Positions 22,396-35,300 are shown, numbered from the stretch's first letter. The stretch: DNA of 64,000 bases from Cladorhizidae sp. MBARI D1340-BT2 (GCA_028752905.1 JAQNBH010000003.1:4148204-4212203); one strand, 5' to 3'. The notes: generated from the letters alone by a model not told the origin. A program made the numbers and translations.

Positions 22396-24227
22396 CAGAG
22401 TTGCCAACCGTCCCGGAATGGCCGGGACAGTCCCGGAATTTTGAGCCTTGTCCTGGTGATGTCCTTGTCCCGGAAATGTCCCGGAATTTACAGCTACGCG
22501 CACCTTGCGCTTCCCCTCGCTTAGATGGCCACTGCAGTCTCAAGCTTGTTTAGTTTAGTCCTTTAACACTCGTAAAGCAGACACTTTTTAGCAGTCAGAT
22601 AAACAATTACGGCTCCAGCGGGTGTGCGAAACAACCTTTGACCTTGTTTCGATTGGAGGTGCGGCACTCACGTGAGCACGTTAGCAATCTCAGTGTATAT
22701 AGCAAAGAAGCAGAGGAGAGAATGCCATTTTGACAATAAATGGATCAAAGAATTTCAGGGGATAGGGATAGGCAACAATTTCAAAGTATAAATAAAAAAT
22801 ATATAATGAAATTGATTGACAAAGTAAGTAAGCATGGAATACAGGGTAAATAATAAAATCATGGGTATAGTGTGCTGCTTGTGTTCAATGCAATAGTAAT
22901 GTCAGTAGTCTTGCCTTCATTTCAGGTCACTTGTATGCCCGATGTACTCTGTGTGCAATCGACTTTGATGTTACCCATGGTGGCCGTAATGATGTCACAT
23001 CTCACCTCAAGAGCAAGAAACATAAGGATATGTCAAAGGCTGTGCTAACAACTATTCCAATCGCCTCTCTCTTCCAACATCAGAGAAGTGATCAAGTAAT
23101 CGAAGCAGAGGTCAGGTGGGCTACATTTGTTGCTAAGCACAACATATCCTTTCTGTCTAGTGACCATGCCACCAAGCTTTTCAGCAAGATGTTCCCCGAC
23201 TCTGAAATTCCAAAGAAATTATCCTGTTCCCACACCAAAACCACCGCCATAGTGAAGAAAGCTCTTGCTCCTTACTTCACACAGAGAGTTATGGAGTCAA
23301 TGTCAAGTGGTTCATTCTCTTTGATGATTGATGAATCCCATGGCAAGAGGTTTAAGTCTTGCATAATTCTTTTGAGGCTTCTTGATCCACAGGTATATAG
23401 GTGAAGTACGGACGAGATTCTTGGATATGCCTGTTGTGAACATTGATATAGCTACCAACTTGTTTCAAGCCTTGAAGGAGTCACTGACTAAGAATGGGCT
23501 CAGCTTTGACAATGCAGTGCACCAAAGTTATGAAAGGAGTGAGGTCAGGTGTGCAGAAGTTGATTAAGGATGAGATCCCAACTTTGTATGATGTTGGTTG
23601 CATCTGCCATTTGGCTGATTTAACAGTCAAAGCTGGTTTGAAAGTACTCCCAGTGAACATTGACCAGCTCTTCATCGACATATTCTACTACTTCCATAGC
23701 AGCAAGAGAGCAGCAATTTGTCATCCTATGGTGTTCACTTTTCACCACTGAGCCAGGGGTGATTTTGAAGCATTGCCCCACACGATGGCTCAGCTTGCTG
23801 AAGTGTGTGAATCTTTACCTCAGGCAGTATGATGGTTTGAAGTCATTCTTCTTGTCTTGTGAGGAAGCTGAAACAGCTAAGGTCTGTAGCATTCTTTCAA
23901 GGCTTGAGAATCCTCTGACGAAACCTCTGTTGTTCTTTTATCTTGCCCTTAAATCCAGAAGGTGGGCCGCAAGACCCAGCTCCGCCTCATCGAATAAGTA
24001 AAGAAACGATGAAAGTAGTGGTATTTCACCGGCGCCGATGGATCAATTCAACCGCCTCTTCCAGAAATCTACAGAGAATACTACACAGCTGTATGATGAG
24101 ATGAACCAGTTAGTTAGGTCGCGTATATATAAAATTAATGGCGTGGTCAAGGGAGGCGTGGTCGAAAATTCGCGCCGTATATAAAATTAATGTCCCGGAA
24201 TTAACTTATGGAAAGTTGGCAAGTATG
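22396..24227 (+). mobile_element. hAT transposon nested in the TTAA element
   Basis: Ends are CAGAGTTGCCAAC (left) and, inward from the right, CATACTTGCCAAC. They are flanked by CTAATG at 22390-22395 and 24228-24233 (6-bp duplication). Subterminal CCCGGAATT motifs occur at both ends. It belongs to the same family as the deleted elements at 30951-32383 and 52592-54026, which lie in the opposite orientation. Confidence 0.88.
22931..24001 (+). pseudogene. hAT transposase with N-terminal zinc finger, broken
   Basis: Pieces at 22931-23404, 23382-23567, 23494-23751 and 23660-24001 in shifting frames. The N-terminus has C-x2-C and H-x3-KKH (YARCTLCAIDF ... SHLKSKKHKD), a BED/C2H2-like finger. Next come FSKMFPDSEIPKKLSC, then MIDES in the first catalytic-acid region and CPTRWLSLLKCV near the RW motif. 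The C-terminal dimerisation block seen in the 30951 relative is missing: this copy ends abruptly after LLFFYLAL. It is frameshifted and C-terminally truncated. Confidence 0.85.
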
Positions 24228-24299
24228 CTAATGATATGTTGAATGTCTCTGCAGACATATTTTCTCGGAAGATACATCAAGATCCCTAAATAAGTTGAT
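24228..24299. repeat. 72-bp tandem repeat, second copy
   Basis: Resumes directly after the nested hAT and repeats 22318-22389. The six-base start CTAATG is present on both sides of the hAT as its target duplication. Confidence 0.85.
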
Positions 24300-24761
24300 C
24301 TATCTTGCAGTACAATTCATAACTGTACTAATTAACAAGACCAAAGTCCCAGATTTTGTCAACTGATAGAGAAGGCCCGTATCTGCAACATGTGAAATGT
24401 AGTGGTTTTTCACTGGCAGGCCACCGCTTTGGCAACTGGAAAACACCAGAAAAAATCCCAAACCTCACCACTTCATATCACCATAACTTGCTAATACTTA
24501 GAGTACTCAAAATTTTGGCACATACAAAAGACAGATAATTAGAAGGGCTATCCGGTGATATAAAAATTATCTATTTTGGGTAAAGTGTAGAAAAGTTATG
24601 AGCAAAAATAACGAGATTTTTGAGAAACATAAGACCAAATTAGGGCAAATATCATGCAAGATGTGTCCTCTTTGTAGTTTCTTGATCTGTTACATGGAGA
24701 GAAAAAATTGTTAAGGGGGGAAAAATAAATCTCGAATTTTGGAGGCATAGCCCCCCCTTAA

Positions 24762-25549
24762 AGTGTTTCCTTTCATTTTCCATCATTTTCCATCAACCAC
24801 AATTGCTCTCTAGTTTCATTCTGCAATTATGCATGGAATCACCAGTGCCTAACACGAGGTTGACTTGCAAAACAAAAATTACCAACAGACAGTGGCAATT
24901 AATTCTCTCTTAAGGCCATGGGCAAGAATGGACACCTTCTGCAATGAGTTCCATAAACTAATGGCATCAAGTATGCTCTGCAAGTACTTCAATGTATTTT
25001 TTAAAGTACCCTAGCTATCATGAAATATTCATCAGCACTGGTTGTGTAGCTAGAGATAACCATACCCCAAGTATCATGGAGCAGACTACAATAGATGTGT
25101 ATGTGTGTGGACGCATATATGGGTAGGCAAGTGCTTCATCAAACACAGGACCCTAAAACAATTTCGCTTCTACACCAGTCAATAACAGACATGCATGCAC
25201 GCCACAGCAAGACTATCTGCTCACAGCATTGCTATATATATACTCCATACTGTTGTAGTACACGATTGAACAAAACTGTTCTTCACTCACACAATTCTAT
25301 ATAGTTCTAGTCTATATACTTCATCACACTTGAGCAGTACTTGAATGCATTTCATGATTAAAAAAAAAATAGGGCGAGGAGGTTTGACATGTTTAGGTGT
25401 AAAGGTTCAGCAACTATATAGCAGAAGAGTAGGCTAATCTACACCCCCAGCATGTGCAGAATATTCATTCATATGATAAGGTCATAGTAAGTTAAAGAAT
25501 TGACATAAATATGGTAAAAAACATTGACACGACCTACAATTTAAAAATG
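24762..25549. other. 3' flank of GCNT copy 2
   Basis: Conserved with 2850-3626 and 44745-45530. No gene recognised. Confidence 0.6.
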
Positions 25550-27238
25550 CTACAATCTCCCACACTGCTGTATGTATTCCAATTTGTTTCTCCTGACGAG
25601 CTCCTGCTCCATACAATCCATTACTACTGTGTCATGATCCATGATGTACTTGTTGTGGAAGATAGGTCCTCTGTCGGGGCCATCGGAATTTCCTTCAAGA
25701 CAATCGAAGCCGCCTGTGCTAATATTACCACTCACACCAGGCTTGTATGAAAGCTTGGCTAGATATTGTGCAGTAACAATGCATATGCCGTGGATTATCT
25801 GCCCGAAGCAGTATTGCGATGTTTTTGGTTGTCTTGTCATTTGTTTGTAGATATTTTGAGTGTATTCCTGCCAGCTGGCTATGGGAATCCATATACAGGA
25901 GATTGTGAAAAAGATCTTGTTTTTGTATTCTGGTCTGTAACCTCCAGGGACACCAGGTTTCATGAACACCACAGCGTAGATCATCTCCTCAGGGATGCAG
26001 GCATCTTTAAAGTAGTTCCTTATTGTAATGCCTTCTTTGCTGCAGAGGTAATACTCAACATAAGTATGACTAAGAGCAACGTAGGCCCAGCTCTTGTATA
26101 TCTTCATGTTGTATGGTATGGCGGACGTATTCATCCCGCATCATTATCCAGCCGGTCACCGTGCTGAAGGACCACTTGAAGTAATATCTACGTTTGAATG
26201 CTTTGGTATGTTCTTCTCTATCTTGACGGATGACATTTCATTGAGAGGTTCTAGAAGAGACACTACCTCAGCGTTTGTACGCAAAGGTAGTTCTTTGCCA
26301 CAGAGAGTGATGACATACTTCCAGGGGTATTTGTCTCGAGCTAACAGCAGGTCGGAGAAGCAGCTCGCGTGAGCTTCTAGTAATGTATACCAACCCCTAT
26401 AGACATCTTCGATTTTGCGAGGAACAATGACGTTGTCGAGACACGAAGCAAGGTTGAAGATGATGTGCTTGAAGGTGTGACTCGACTTCAGGTCAAAATG
26501 GAGACAGTATAGATTGTGGGGACGATATATAACTTTTAAGAATCGCAATATCTGATATGGGTGCTTGTCAATATTGATGGCATATGCTATGGGAAATTTT
26601 TTCTCTCTCTTCGACAAAAAAAAATTGTCCTTGAAAATGCTTTTAACCCAATCACAATTCGACGTCTTTGAAACCAAACCAGAAACGCTTTTACCAGTCT
26701 TCCACAAATGATTAGATTCATCTATCCATTTTGTTTCTTTAGTGTTTAAAGCTTTCCCTGTGAACACCTTGTCACACATTTTGGGTATCCTTCCTGGCAC
26801 AAGCTCTGTTACTAGACCGCTCTTCCAGGAAGTAAACCCACCCTTTGGTAGGTAACATTGGTTCCGCTTTCTCAGTTCTTCAGGAATAGGGCGCACTAGA
26901 TGAGAAGGAGGCAGCTTTCCTTTACTCAATTCCAATTCAGAGATGAAATGTCGGCGTCTTTCCTCGGCCGACGACACAGTGCAAATGTTGTAGCTAAACT
27001 TGTTGTTGGATTGTTGAAACCATGGATTAGTCTCGACCTTGCCCAATAGCTCATCTTGGCAAGTGTATAACAGCAGGCAGATGATGACTCCTATACATCA
27101 CTTGGCAATGACTTCATTGTTCCACCTTCTTCTTAGACGGATTTTTACCACCAGGGCCAAATCGATACCATAATCCAAGAAACGCAGAAACCTTGCCCTG
27201 GCTGGATTATGGCCATATCCGAACTTACCTTTCCCCAT
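25550..27238 (-). pseudogene. GCNT-like glycosyltransferase, copy 2, inactivated
   Basis: Aligns throughout with copies 1 and 3, starting at the equivalent MGKGKFGYG Met (27238). Damage: TGA at 27098-27100 replaces a Cys codon at the start of the membrane anchor. A 2-bp insertion near 26218 (TTCTCTATC versus TTCTATC) and a 2-bp loss near 26117 shift about 100 bp between them out of frame, after which the frame is restored. The rest keeps FPIAYAINIDKHPYQ, LCGKELPLRTN, IPEEM and FHNK. A product lacking the anchor could only arise by reinitiation, so I call it a pseudogene. It shares upstream sequence details with copy 3 rather than copy 1. Confidence 0.88.
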
Positions 27239-27305
27239 TGTCCTACAAGAAAAGAGGGGAGGGGGGAGAATATACATATATATCATGTTGTAATAGACAT
27301 TCTTT

Positions 27306-27315
27306 CTTTATATAG
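27306..27315 (-). promoter_or_regulatory. TATA-like box upstream of GCNT copy 2
   Basis: CTATATAAAG on the minus strand, at the same distance from the start as in copies 1 and 3. Confidence 0.35.
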
Positions 27316-28070
27316 TTTTTAAAAATCTACAACAAAAGTAGCAACAAGAAAAACATGTACAGAGAAAAGGACTTGACATCAGCAGTCATGAAATTTAGTT
27401 AGTAGAACTAAAGTGAACCTTTCAAGACTTAGGTGAAAAAGGGGGGGGGAAATTAAGTTGAGGGAGAGACCCAACAACTTCAACTAGGTTTTCTAAACAT
27501 CCAGCAACCAAAGTTACAGTATATCATCCCAGTGATGCTTAATTTATTATTTCGGATCAACTCATAATGGTATTTTTCAAGGCTGACCAACGAGACCAGC
27601 ACATCAACATCGACCCTGGCGAAAGTGATCCGGGTTTTATCGCTATGGAAAATGCATAGTTTTAACTTCCCCCCTTCTCAAATATTCATTTGACTGCTGG
27701 GTCAGGAAGAGGCATCTTCAAGGTCTTATCACATACATAGGTATCTAGTACAGTAATGATATTCACAGGTAATAATTACATAAACTCTAACTCCTAGATT
27801 TTAAGAAGACCATCATACTGGTGAGAGTGGAGTATATATTTCTGTTGGTGCAGAAATGGAAGCCATGGTGATGAAGAAGTATGTAGTATGTATATAGCTG
27901 CAAGTGACCAATTTTGCTACAAGTCTAAGGAGAAGCCAATGGAACCAACCAAGAATCACAGAGAGCACATTCACTGCTGAACTGTAACAATGACCAGATC
28001 AGAAAGAGGTCATTTGATTTAGTTTTCATGATAAGGCTTAGTGCATGATACAATAGCTTCTTTAAAGTCA
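27316..28070. other. GCNT copy 2 upstream region
   Basis: Non-coding, aligned with 5399-6140 and 47302-48037. No gene recognised. Confidence 0.6.
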
Positions 28071-28679
28071 GGGGGACCGTAACCATTTTTGTAGTAAAGT
28101 GTTAAAAAACGTGTGGTTACCACCATAGATTCTGCAAACTTCATGGTATGGACTTGATATATAGCTTAAAAGATAGGTCTCTCTGTGTGCTCTCTTTTGA
28201 TAATATAATATTTTTCATAGCTACAACTATAGTGGGGGGTACCACAAAACCTGATTGCTTGATTTTGCCACATAAATATCTCCAGATTGCTAAGTGCTAG
28301 AGAGTTGGAAATTCATTTTCCAACCGGGTGCCTGACCACATACTTACGTTTTAGCGCCTAATGAGAAAGATCATTGCATAAAGTAGGGCTTCCTCTAGCC
28401 CCTGGTGCTAATTTCAACTCTCTATATAGCTCTGGAGATTTTTATGTGGCAAAATCAGGCAATCAGGTTTTGAGGTACCCCCACTTTAGCTCCTATAACT
28501 TGGGTATAGTTGTAGCTATGAAATATGTTTTATTATCAAAAGAGAGCACACAGAGAGACCTATCTTTTGGGCTATAGCTATATCAAGTCCATACCATGAC
28601 GTTTGCAGAATCTATGGACCTATAAAGTGGAACCACAAGTTTTTAAACACTTTAGTACAAAAATGGTTACGGTCCCCCC
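28071..28679. mobile_element. Fold-back (long inverted repeat) element, unit 2
   Basis: Arms of roughly 270 bp are near reverse complements: GGGGGACCGTAACCATTTTT at the left matches AAAAATGGTTACGGTCCCCC at the right, and the tract AAAGATAGGTCTCTCTGTG recurs inverted. The flank reads TTTAAAGTC left and TTAAGTC right, and the empty site in unit 1 is CTTTAAAGTCC, so a 7-8 bp imperfect duplication is likely. No protein is encoded. The left arm lost sequence relative to unit 3. Confidence 0.85.
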
Positions 28680-29621
28680 TTAAGTCCACACACAAGTCAT
28701 ACAGAAAATATGCGGTATCAATTGGTATTTCTCCCCCAATTTCAGAAGGAATTTGGGGGGGGGGGGGGCTTTCCTAAAATCTTTATTTTTTTAAAAATTA
28801 TTTAGTGATCCAAACCAACCCTTGATTGGGTTACCAGTCATTGGCTCTAAACGGCTATATACTACATGTGCATCCATCTACAGCACATGTCCATAAGAAG
28901 TAGGCCACGCACAAACATTAGTCTTCTTTTCATTGTTATATTAAAGAATACACCTTAGAAAAGGTTTTATAAAAAAAATAATAATAATAAAATTAATAAT
29001 AAAATAAAAAATAATAAATAAATAAATAATTAAGTGTTAATGGACTCTGATATTGCCTGTGTATTTATTATTGTTTTATTAAAACAAATAAGCTAATTTA
29101 ATTTTTTTTTAGATAAACACAGGAATTAAACGACACAAAAGGGAATCGAGTTTGAGTTATCTTTACCCTTGTGTAAAGTCATGACAACCAATACCAACTA
29201 AGCTCAAACATCAGCTGTACAAACCTACATGCTGAGAGAAGTTTCCTCCATTAGGGCCTATTGTCACTGAGCTGCCATGGCTTCATGGAATTTAGCGGTC
29301 GTCACAGTAACTGAAGTCATTAAGCTTCTCAAGCTACCAGGCAAGATCTGTAAAGCTAGTTCGCTCTAATTATAGGTCATAGCTTCATTTACTTCTGTGG
29401 TTCATGATCATCAAGCTTCCTTCCAGATTCTCCCCAAGCTGTCGCTGTCAGAGCTTCCCACAGCCCATCGGAAGTATTATCAACTTTGACAAACACCATA
29501 AAACAGGAGTGCTCTCACCATCATTGCTTCTCTCTCAGGCTGTTGCAGTAGCTTGTTGTGAGAAGCACCGAAAGAAAAGATCAACCATGCAGCATCTTCC
29601 TCTCCTCAGCTTGTACGATGT
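28680..29621. other. Non-coding spacer with AT-rich tract
   Basis: Contains a G run (about 28756-28768), an A/T-only microsatellite-like stretch (about 28973-29035) absent from unit 1, and sequence leading into the minisatellite. No gene recognised. Confidence 0.6.
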
Positions 29622-30148
29622 TGAAGCCTACTGTAGCTGGCCACGAGCACAATAGCTCCATTCAAACCTCTCCATCCTTCATGAGGAAGCCTACTGTAGC
29701 TGGCCATGAACACAATAGCTCCATTCAAACCTCCCCATCCTTCATGAGGAAGCCTACTGGAGCTGGCCACGAGCACAACAGCTCCATTCAAACCTCTCCA
29801 TACTTCATGAGGAAGTCTACTGTAGCTGACCACAAGCATAAAAGCTCCATTCAAACCTCTCCACCCTTCATGAGGAAGTCTACTATAGCTGACCACAAGC
29901 ACAACAGCTCCATTCAAACCTCTCCAGTCTTCATGAGGAAGCCTACTGTAGCTGGCTACGAGCACAACAGTTCCATTCAAACCTCTCCACCCTTCATGAG
30001 GAAGTCTACTGCAGGCACAACAGCTCCATTCAAACTTCTCCAGTCTTCATGAGGAAGCCTACTGTAGCTGGCTACGAGCACAACAGCTCCATTCAAACCT
30101 CTCCACCCTTCATGAGGATGCCTACTCTAGCTGGCCACGAGCACAACA
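29622..30148. repeat. 63-bp minisatellite, about 8.5 units (unit 2)
   Basis: Same unit as at 6784. The seventh unit has a 10-bp deletion (CTACTGCAGGCACAAC) that shifts the reading frames. Units 5-6 and 7-8 form a duplicated dimer (ADHK-type then AGYE-type), as in unit 3. Confidence 0.9.
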
Positions 30149-30950
30149 GGCAACTCAGTTATTGTGAATAGCTAGAAGTGATCCCACGCAATGCGAAGGC
30201 CTAGCACCATATTGTGAACCAACCTAACAGGAGTAGCAGCATCTGGGGATGTGTGTGTTGCACTGCTCAAGCTGAATGATAGAGGGGTTGGAAAGGAACT
30301 GCTGGATTGATGGCTAGTATGTCGACCGTCCCCTGGCACTAACCTGTTACGTGGCAAACACTTCTTGGCCTTTTATTTAAGTTATTCTTCAACCTCACTG
30401 ACAATGAGCTCGGCTGGAGCTACGAGGGAAATGATGATGACAGCGTCTCCGGGAGCAGACAGTCCCATTTTATTATTTTCTTGAAGTGTAGTTCCAAGGC
30501 AAACTCAAGCTGCTCTGACAGTGATAGCTCGGGGAGTATCCCGGAAGACGTACCTCCATGCATACACACAGCGAGACGTACCTCCACACACACACACAGG
30601 TGCACATTATCATACCACTTTCTTGTTTAGATTTTCACTTTAGAAATACATGTACACATTCTATTTAATGACTCACTTCAATATTTCACCTCCACGTCTA
30701 ACTCCACCCACAAGGATTAGTAATAATCGGAATCGGAGCTGATTGTGAAAGATAAAGAGCTATTTCAATGAAGTCCGTTGAAAACCACCATACAACTATA
30801 ACCTAAAACGATGTAGTGATGGACCTCATAGAAACTTGGCACACTTCGACAGCCTCATGGTGATGAGTGAGAACTAAGAAGGAACTGGACATCTGTTGCT
30901 CTCTCGTCTGATCTAGAGGGTTCTTCCTGAATCTTGACCAAATGTGTACT
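30149..30950. other. Spacer between minisatellite and deleted hAT
   Basis: Non-coding, repeated at 51789-52591. Short minus-strand frames (30172-30357, 30420-30605) have no recognisable domain. Confidence 0.5.
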
Positions 30951-32383
30951 CATACTTGCCAACTTTCCATAAGTTAATTCCGGGACATTTAAGACGCGAA
31001 TTTTCGACCACACTCCCTAATTAGCGAGTGCCCTCCCGGCCATGCCCTTAATTAGCATGCACGATTTTTCGACCACATCACTTATTAGCATGTCACACCC
31101 ACTAATTGATGACGTAATTTGTCCTTATTTGAAACATGAAAATAAAATTGAAGTTTATGAAGTAGAAGTAGAAGCAGCTGAAGAAGGACCAGCTTAAACA
31201 TCTGAGTCAGAATGGGGACTAGCTACACAACTCTTTGTAGCCTTCTTGCATGCTGAGAGCAGTTCAGGAGGGAATTTGATGTCCAGACAGCAATTATCAA
31301 TGTTGAACTTCATGGTAATAAGGGCAACAATGGAGGACTGGTCAAGATTTGACCTTTGATCAGAGTGGGTCTTCCTCAGTATGGAAAAACCTCGTTCAGA
31401 ATTAGCATTAGAGACTGGGATGGACATCAGACATGGTATTAATTTGTTAAGGAGATTGAATCTTGGCTGCCCTTCCAATGTGATCATTTTCCTAACTTCC
31501 AACCAGAAAAGCCCTGCCATGGGTCTCATGACACCATCAGCTGCCTTGTACTCGACAAATATCGGTAAATCATTGCTTTAGATTCTGAGATACAGCATCA
31601 TTGAGGCCAATCTGTGGAAAACATTTAGCTAGTGAAGTGATGGTGTTGAAAGAGAACGATGAAATGTGTTCAGGCTGAATGACCCTTAAATCTTTCATCA
31701 ACGAATCTCCAAAAGGAAATTTGACAAGCATCATTACAACCAGCATGGGTAACACCAAAGTCGATTGCACACAGAGTACATCGTGCATACAAGTACCTAA
31801 AATGAAGGCAAGGCTACTGACATTACTATTGCATTGAACACAAGAAGCACACTGTCCCCATAATTTTATTATTTAGCCTGTATTTGCTGTATGCTTATTT
31901 ACTTTGTAAATCAATTTCATTATATTTGTTTTATTTATACCTTTGTAACTCTTGCCTAACTCTTGCCTATCCCTTGAAATTCTTTAATCCATTTATTGTC
32001 AAAATGGCATTCTCTCTTCTGCTTCTAGCCATTTTGCTGATATTGCAAAGCAATTATGTGCATGGATGGGAAGTTTCACGTGAGTGCCACACCTCCAATT
32101 GAAACAAGGTCAAAGGTTGTTTGGCACCCGCTGTTTATCTGAAGTCTAAAAAGTGTCCTGTTTTAGTTGCTTTACGAGTGTTAAAGGGCTAAACTAAAGA
32201 TGCTTGAGACTGCAGTGGCCATCTAAGCGAGTGGAAGCGCAAGGTGCACGTAGCTGTAAATTCTGGGACATTACCTGGACATGGACACCACCGGGACAAG
32301 GCCCAAAATTCGGGGACATTATTATCGGGACAAAGCCCAAAATTCGGGGACTGTCCTGGCATCCGGGACGGTTGACAACTCTG
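30951..32383 (-). mobile_element. Internally deleted hAT element (unit 2)
   Basis: Ends CATACTTGCCAAC (left) and, inward from the right, CAGAGTTGTCAAC, flanked by TGTACT at 30945-30950 and 32384-32389. The empty site in unit 1 reads ATGTGTACTTAGG (about 8675). It is a relative of 22396-24227: the right end matches that element's 5' region and its finger-coding start (inverted), then sequence jumps to a C-terminal part. Shared with unit 3 at 52592-54026. Confidence 0.88.
31194..31788 (-). pseudogene. hAT transposase remnants in deleted element (unit 2)
   Basis: Frame 31194-31529 carries the C-terminal dimerisation block (SIPVSNANSERGFSILRKTHSDQRS). Frame 31570-31788 starts in sequence homologous to the finger region of the nested hAT but in a shifted frame. 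The middle, including the catalytic acids, is deleted. Not functional. Confidence 0.85.
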
Positions 32384-35300
32384 TGTACTTAGGATGTGAG
32401 ATCACAGGCACAGCTATGTAGCAGGATACATGGGGCCAATTAGACTGAAAGTGACCTCACATCCTAGAATTCAGATAGAGGCAAGTGTGCACATATCGTG
32501 AATACAATTATGAAGTTACAGGAGTTGGTTCACAAAATGCTGTTGCACTAGCAACGCATACTATAACATGGGATCACATTGCACCACTTGAATATACCAA
32601 TTTGTTTGCTATGCTTTGGTAAACATGTTGATGAGTTCCATCTGTGTCCAGCAACAAATTGTTTCAGCAACAAGATTGAGGCATGCGAGGAGCTTCCCCG
32701 GTAATGTGGGATGTACCCCACGGGTCTTACAGGGACTTGAAGGCCAGGGAGAACACCTGGAAGCAAGTGACTGGGATAGTAAAACGACAACAACAACTGT
32801 TTCCATAGCAATGTTTGCCTACCTCATTGTTATACCTACAGCTGCATAGCAAATCAATTTTAAATAGTTCGAAATGAAGCAATGTGACTTGATGCAGAGG
32901 ATATTGTGAACTGCTTGAAGCAGCGCACACAACGCACACACACAGTAAACTTCACATGACTGTACCCATGTAGTCCACTTCCGGTTAGATGACCCTTTAC
33001 CATTTGAAATCGTACCATTTGAAATCATACCACCTCAATCTTAATTTAAAAAATATTTTTACTTGAATGAATGGGATTTTTTGGCTTGATAATGATTACA
33101 GCGATCAACAGGTAGCACCATACCATATCACTGGAAGTATTGGTAGCACTAGTCTTACAAAGGCTGTGTGTGTTGCATTCCATGCGCCTGATTAAGCAAG
33201 TATGTGGGATAGTTTGGTATCATTCCTGGTCCACATAAAGTTTAACGGATAACAGGCTCACTGACTGCTTGTGTTCAGGGGGGGAGGGGACAAGTGCCAG
33301 GAAGATGTGGTTTCATAACCTTGTGGTAACGACTTTTGGAGCTCCATAGATTCTGCACACTTCACTATGAACTTGAGCTCCAATCTCTGTGAACACTCTT
33401 GATATTAAGTTGCATAGGTATAAAGCTACATGCAGCCCAAATAAGGGTACCTGAGTGTCTGAATTAGTTGTAGTTGTGGTTCCTGATTGGAAGTGCTAGC
33501 CAGTTGAAATTGTTGTCTGTGGCTAGAGGAAGTCCTACTCTACAACACATGTTGATTGAGGCACTAAAACATAACATTAGTAAGCATGGTTGCAGGGGGA
33601 AAATCATCCACAGATGTCACCAGATTATCCAAGACGATTATGCCGTGTTTTTTAGATGTGGCTAATCAGAATTAGTAAGGGGGGGAGGGGGAGGGGGAAT
33701 CGGTGGTCGAGTTGAATACTTGTGTTCCCATACCAAGTCAAGTTCACATAGCAACCCCACTATCAATGGGGCAGCAGTGCTGATCACACATCACACACCT
33801 TACTCATGAAGGGTGTGGCAACATCTACACCAGCCAGTGCTAGTTAACCCAATGGTGGGTGGAGTTTCATTGACAACACACAATGAGGTGTGTGAGTCTT
33901 ACTAACGTCCTTCCATTGACCTTGTCAAATGAACCCATACATATGCAGAAATAGTTAGTCTTGAAAAGGACACAGTTTCTACGGATCAAATGTCATTCTC
34001 CTCAGCAATAGTGGATTATTTCCAAGGCATTTAATTAGAATCCAACCCCTGCAAACAGGCAGGATGGCAAGCAGCAGAGAAGGGTGTGGCTTCCACTATA
34101 GAGCTGCAAAATTCTCGAATACTTCCCCCTGCAAATAATTCTCTTTTCTAGTCACTCCCTGCAAATATTTAACCTCTTGAAAATATCCCGCCCCAGGAGG
34201 TAATCTTATAGCCCAGCAGGCAAGGTCCTCCCAAGAAAGCAGAATGTATGCCGACAATGACCTACCCAATCAGTTATCGAGGAAAGCAATCACTCATTAT
34301 AATTAAGTTACTGGCAATAGGATACCACTTGACACCCATCCCTCCCACATACACACACACATAGCAGAGAAACATGATTTTTGATTTTAGTGTAAAAATT
34401 GTTTTTTGGTGTTATTTACTAGGAAAGTTAAGAAAATACCTTCCACTCAACCCGAGGTTATTTAGCCACAATAAAGCCGACTGCTACACTAAGCAATTGT
34501 GATATAAAAAGTTGATTGATCAATACTGAAAACAAACATGAAGCTCAAAGCAAACCATGAAACCACCCAAAAACATCTTGGTCTTGCACACCAGATGTTC
34601 ATTTCATTTGGGTCTACACTTTTGTACCCAGGGAAGTTTCATCATAAGCCCCCCAACCTATGAAAATACCCTAATAGACTGTATGAATGAGCCCTCTTAA
34701 CCAATCACATTGTGTTGTCTATTTCCAGGGAAAGTCAGTGCCACTAGCAGCAGTAAAACGTCCTCCAATGGTGTGTGGTATTTTGCGATAGACAAATTTG
34801 GCTACAAACTGATGGCTACAATACCAATAAATTCTGTTTCGTCTAGCTCATGCAAGAAATGATATCTTAGTTAGGCACAAGAACTTTGACACAAGAACTT
34901 TGACAAACACAACCTGCTTCAAATTGCTCAGTTAAACTCTCAATGCTGAAAACACAACCAAGTTCTATTCCCTGGTCTTTGTCCATAACAAGGCAACTCT
35001 CCAAAGTTTAACACCAAGAAATTAACTTGACTAGTACTTATCACAAATAACCATTGGCCTTAACAGGCTCAGCAATATCAAGATTAAATCATCAAGTTCA
35101 CATGGGAAGACCGCTATACATTTATGGCCTAAGGATTGTAGCTTAGTAATCTGTAGCAAAAGCCTAGCTAATTAGCTACAGTAATTATTTACTTGGATTC
35201 TTCTTCCTCTTCGTCTAGAGTAGTACTATGTCCATTATCCATACCTGCTAGAACTGTACCGGTAAACACTGATAGGTCTATTACATAAGAGAATAGCGCC

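Larger units (their letters stand above)
21328..24757. mobile_element. TTAA-flanked element (piggyBac-like ends) carrying a nested hAT
   Basis: Flanked by TTAA at 21324-21327 and 24758-24761; the empty site in unit 3 reads ATCTTAAAGCG. Ends are inverted: left GGGGGGACTATGC, right (reverse complement) GGGGGGGCTATGC. TTAA target duplication suggests mobilisation by a piggyBac-like or related enzyme. Without the nested hAT (22396-24227) and one 72-bp repeat the element is about 1.5 kb and has no coding sequence, so it is non-autonomous. Confidence 0.85.

Noticed and set aside
28374..28577. Open frame in the fold-back element (also 48368-48580)
   Set aside because: Lies in the palindromic arm and is not conserved in the other fold-back copies; probably chance.
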